From Neobacillus drentensis (GTDB lineage Bacteria > Bacillota > Bacilli > Bacillales > Cytobacillaceae): 64,000 nt of DNA. The stretch covers positions 4,404,501 to 4,468,500 of the forward strand of contig NZ_CP091110.1 of assembly GCF_021560175.1 (NCBI RefSeq), in the 5' to 3' direction. The position numbers and the translations under genes were made by a program. Positions 61,475 to 64,000 of this stretch are shown here, one piece after another (the stretch's first letter is position 1; each line of letters opens with the position of its first letter). The notes under the pieces were generated by a model. The model searched no databases, was not told where the DNA came from, and was given only the letters and a program-made list of their open reading frames with translations.

Positions 61475-63161
61475 ATTTTTTCTTATTTTTACCAGCTAAT
61501 TGCAATAATTCCTCTGCATGTTGCTTCGTTAAATCGGTAATTTCTGTTCCCGAAATCATTCGGCCGATTTCCTTGATCTTTTCCTTTGTCTTTAAGGATG
61601 TAACAGAGGTTTTTGTACGGCCGCCCTTAATATCTTTCGCTATATACAGGTGTGTATCAGCCATTGCTGCTACTTGGGGTAAATGGGATATACAAAGAAC
61701 CTGAGAACCTACAGCGACTTTATAAATTTTTTCAGCAATTGATTGGGCGACCCTTCCGCTGACACCAGTGTCTACTTCATCAAAAATGATCGAGGTTACC
61801 CCTTGATGTTTAGAGAAGATACTTTTTAATGCCAGCATGATTCGAGACAATTCTCCACCTGATGCCACTTTTGACAATGGTTTTAATGGTTCCCCAGGAT
61901 TGGTGGAAATATAAAATTCGATATGATCGACGCCAGTTTTAGCAAAATGAAGCTGCTCGGATTCAAAACGAATTTCAAAAATAGTTTTTTCCATATACAG
62001 TTCTTTTAATTCCTGATGAATTAATTTAGTTAACTTTATTGCCCATTTACGGCGAATATCGGTTAATTGTTTTGCCTCAAGGACTAAGTCTTTTTTTATA
62101 GATACTAATTCCTTTTCGAGCTCTCCAATATGCGTTTCTTTATTTTGGAGTGTTTCAATTTCTTCTTCAATTTTGGCAGCGTATTCTAATATTTCTGGAA
62201 TAGTTTTCCCATACTTCCGTTTCAGTTGATTAATCTCATTTAAACGGGCTTCAATTTCATTTAATCTCTGCGGATCATATTCTAGAACGTCTAATTCATT
62301 TCTTAATGTTTGTGCTGCATCCTCTAATTGATAAAAACTATTTGAAACCAAATCAGATAATTCTCGGTAGCTTGTATCAAGTGCAGCCGCCTCTTCTAGG
62401 GAGCCCATGACCATCCCTATCCAATCAAGTCCCTTTTGTTCCCCCTGTAAAGCGTTATAGCCTGTTTGGATGGCTTCAAATACCCTCTCGAAATTCCCCA
62501 GTCTTCTTTTTTCCTCAGATAATTCTTCGTCTTCGTTCGGCTTTAAATTTGACTTATGAATTTCATCTAATTGAAATTGAATTAAGTCGAGCCGATGGGC
62601 TGTCTGCTGGTCATTTTCACTCAAGGATTTAAGTTTATATAACGTCTGCTCATAGCGGCGAAATACTTGAGCATATTCATTCTGAGCAGGATCAATTTCT
62701 TCCGCGCCGAATTGATCAAGTAGTGGCAAATGTCTCGCTTCATCCATAAGCTCCTGATGTTCATGCTGACCATGGATATCGACAAGTGTAGCACCTATTT
62801 CTCTGAGGATGGAAATGGTCACAAGTTTCCCATTAATTCGACAAACACTTTTCCCTGTTCGAGCGATATCCCGACGTAATATAACCATGCCCTCTTCAAT
62901 TTCAATGCCAAATTCACATGCTTTTGACATAACAGGATGGTTAGGGTCATCTATTTGGAATAAACCTTCAAGTACGGCTCTTTCTTCCCCATGGCGGACA
63001 AATTCAGCCGATCCTCTGCCTCCAACGATGAGGTGAATCGCATCAATAATAATGGATTTACCTGCACCGGTTTCCCCTGTCAAAACCGTTAACCCTTTTT
63101 CAAATGAGATTGATAAATTTTCAATAATAGCGAAATTTTTTATTGATAATTCTGCTAACAA
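61473..63161 (-). CDS. recN: DNA repair protein RecN
   Basis: 562-residue SMC-like ATPase acting early in double-strand-break repair. Walker A GLTVLTGETGAGKSIIID (residues about 24-41). A long central coiled coil (about 150-370, for example KETHIGELEKELVSIKKDLV) carries the globular insert. ABC signature VASGGELSRIMLAL and Walker B SIIFDEVDTGVSG. The start is TTG 63159-63161 after GGGGAG; the open frame continues ten codons upstream. It lies 16 bp downstream of argR, as in B. subtilis. Confidence 0.97.
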   Translation of the reverse strand: MLAELSIKNFAIIENLSISFEKGLTVLTGETGAGKSIIIDAIHLIVGGRGSAEFVRHGEERAVLEGLFQIDDPNHPVMSKACEFGIEIEEGMVILRRDIARTGKSVCRINGKLVTISILREIGATLVDIHGQHEHQELMDEARHLPLLDQFGAEEIDPAQNEYAQVFRRYEQTLYKLKSLSENDQQTAHRLDLIQFQLDEIHKSNLKPNEDEELSEEKRRLGNFERVFEAIQTGYNALQGEQKGLDWIGMVMGSLEEAAALDTSYRELSDLVSNSFYQLEDAAQTLRNELDVLEYDPQRLNEIEARLNEINQLKRKYGKTIPEILEYAAKIEEEIETLQNKETHIGELEKELVSIKKDLVLEAKQLTDIRRKWAIKLTKLIHQELKELYMEKTIFEIRFESEQLHFAKTGVDHIEFYISTNPGEPLKPLSKVASGGELSRIMLALKSIFSKHQGVTSIIFDEVDTGVSGRVAQSIAEKIYKVAVGSQVLCISHLPQVAAMADTHLYIAKDIKGGRTKTSVTSLKTKEKIKEIGRMISGTEITDLTKQHAEELLQLAGKNKKK

Positions 63162-63177
63162 GGAACTCTCCCCCCAT

Positions 63178-63627
63178 TTAAAGCATGTCAAGGAACCGGT
63201 TTGTAATGACCTCTGTATCTTCCGGTGTTCGACAGATAATTAACATGGTATCATCACCACATATCGTTCCCAATATTTCTTCCCAATCGAGATTGTCAAT
63301 TAATGCCCCTATTGCCATGGCATTACCGGGCAGGCATTTCATGACCAGTAAATGGCCCGCTGAATCAATTCTGACAAACGCGTCAATCAACGATCTTTTT
63401 AATTTTTGTAGTGGGTTAAAACGCTGATCTGCAGGCAAACTGTATTTATAACGGCCATCTGTTAATGGCACTTTAACTAAATGTAATTCCTTAATATCTC
63501 TTGAGACGGTAGCCTGTGTTACGTTATAGCCTGCGTTCTTTAATTCATCCACTAAATCATCTTGCGTTTCAATATCACTTCCGGCAATAATCTCTCTTAT
63601 TTTAATATGACGTTGGCCTTTATTCAT
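63178..63627 (-). CDS. argR: Arginine repressor ArgR (AhrC)
   Basis: 149 residues, exactly the AhrC length. The winged-helix domain has [20 protein letters not shown] and [18 protein letters not shown]. The hexamerisation/arginine domain has [20 protein letters not shown] and [17 protein letters not shown] 63625-63627 follows GAGGTG; 17 further open codons upstream belong to a repeat. It represses arginine synthesis and activates catabolism in B. subtilis; a matching ARG box lies before artP in this window. Confidence 0.97.
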   Translation of the reverse strand: MNKGQRHIKIREIIAGSDIETQDDLVDELKNAGYNVTQATVSRDIKELHLVKVPLTDGRYKYSLPADQRFNPLQKLKRSLIDAFVRIDSAGHLLVMKCLPGNAMAIGALIDNLDWEEILGTICGDDTMLIICRTPEDTEVITNRFLDML

Positions 63628-63649
63628 TCTTTCACCTCGTAATAATAAA

Positions 63650-63766
63650 AGCGTAAGCGCCTTAGTTAGCCCCGACAAGCATAAGACGAGCCGGCCGAAA
63701 AGTTGCTTTTTAACCTTTTGGACGGATTGGCTTATGGCCTCGAGGGGCTAGGCGCTGGAGCTAGAC
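63650..63766 (+). repeat. Structured intergenic repeat, family A, copy 4
   Basis: About 117 bp from AGCGTAAGCGCC to GGCGCTGGAGCTAGACA. Inner stem CCGAAAAGTT/AACCTTTTGG around loop GCTTTTT (63695-63721), outer GCCCC/GGGGC. It lies between argR and tlyA, just upstream of the argR ribosome site on the opposite side. Confidence 0.85.
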
Positions 63767-63878
63767 AATAAAAGAACATCAGTGTATGTCCTATATACCA
63801 ATATGTTAGCCCATTTCTGAAGGAATGTACATTTTTTTAATAATAATACATTACAATGCATAAGGATAGGCTAATTGC

Positions 63879-64000
63879 CTACCCTTCTTCATGCTTTGTA
63901 TGAAATTCCCGATGGGATTGTTCCACAACTTCCACAGGCTGAAACTTCAGCTGATTAGCACCTATTTCTTGTTCACCTTCCCAATGCAGGTGAAGCAAAA
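63879..64000 (-). CDS. tlyA: C-terminal end of TlyA-type rRNA methyltransferase/hemolysin (YqxC), cut by window edge
   Basis: The last 40 codons are visible, reading LLHLHWEGEQEIGANQLKF, then QPVEVVEQSHREFHTKHEEG and a TAG stop. This matches the tail of TlyA proteins (S4 domain plus Rossmann methyltransferase), and in B. subtilis yqxC lies directly upstream of ahrC. Only the tail is present, so the assignment leans on synteny. Confidence 0.7.
   Translation of the reverse strand, partial: LLHLHWEGEQEIGANQLKFQPVEVVEQSHREFHTKHEEG

Overview
The window comes from a low-GC, endospore-forming member of the Bacillaceae (Bacillus/Neobacillus-like). It carries spoVA genes, the spoIIAA-spoIIAB-sigF operon, dacF, spoIIM, mciZ, spo0A and spoIVB. 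It also follows, in inverted orientation, the Bacillus subtilis chromosome from the spoVA operon to ahrC/recN. Most genes lie on the minus strand. No rRNA, tRNA, CRISPR array, prophage or transposase gene was seen. Functional names come from reading the proteins against remembered families; no database search was possible.

Layout. 1-4400: end of the spoVA operon, the spoIIA operon and dacF, with readable SigG, SigH and SigF promoters. 4400-8000: nucleoside salvage (pdp, punA, deoB) with a CcpA site. 8000-12400: xerD, yqzK, fur (PerR and Fur boxes), spoIIM, an endonuclease Q-like gene and nudF. 12400-20450: mciZ, yqkF, yqkE, an inserted ketone-body/leucine block (scoA, scoB, HMG-CoA lyase), a 46-codon orphan, yqkD, and an SOS-controlled PolY-family polymerase operon divergent from yqzH. 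20450-31900: SWIM/SNF2 helicase, yqjQ, yqjP, proI, a glycosyltransferase, rnz, zwf and dinB. 31980-39600: M20 peptidase, acyl-CoA carboxyltransferase and methylmalonyl-CoA epimerase, prli42, an L,D-transpeptidase, yqjA and the arginine ABC transporter. 39990-57500: M20 amidohydrolase, bacilliredoxin, methylmalonyl-CoA mutase with its GTPase, and the SigL-dependent ptb-bcd-buk-lpdV-bkdAA-bkdAB-bkdB operon with bkdR. 57690-64000: yqzF, glycerophosphodiesterase, a YycC-like small protein, spo0A, spoIVB, recN, argR and the end of tlyA.

The catabolic genes form one scheme. Branched-chain amino acids are deaminated (Bcd) and the keto acids oxidised to acyl-CoA (BkdAA/AB/B, LpdV), with Ptb/Buk recovering ATP. 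Propionyl-CoA from Val/Ile can be carboxylated, epimerised and rearranged to succinyl-CoA (YqjD-like, YqjC-like, MutA/MutB, MeaB). HMG-CoA lyase and ScoAB fit the leucine/acetoacetate end.

The least ordinary sequence is intergenic. One family of about 120-bp repeats keeps its stem pairing and a conserved 7-nt loop while the stem sequences change, including flipped G/C stems. A second family of about 135 bp is bounded by CTGTTGAT/ATCAACAG and is present as two full copies and one collapsed copy. Two tiny genes that annotation often misses (mciZ and prli42) are present. spoVAB runs straight into spoVAEA, so spoVAC, spoVAD and spoVAEB are missing from their usual position.
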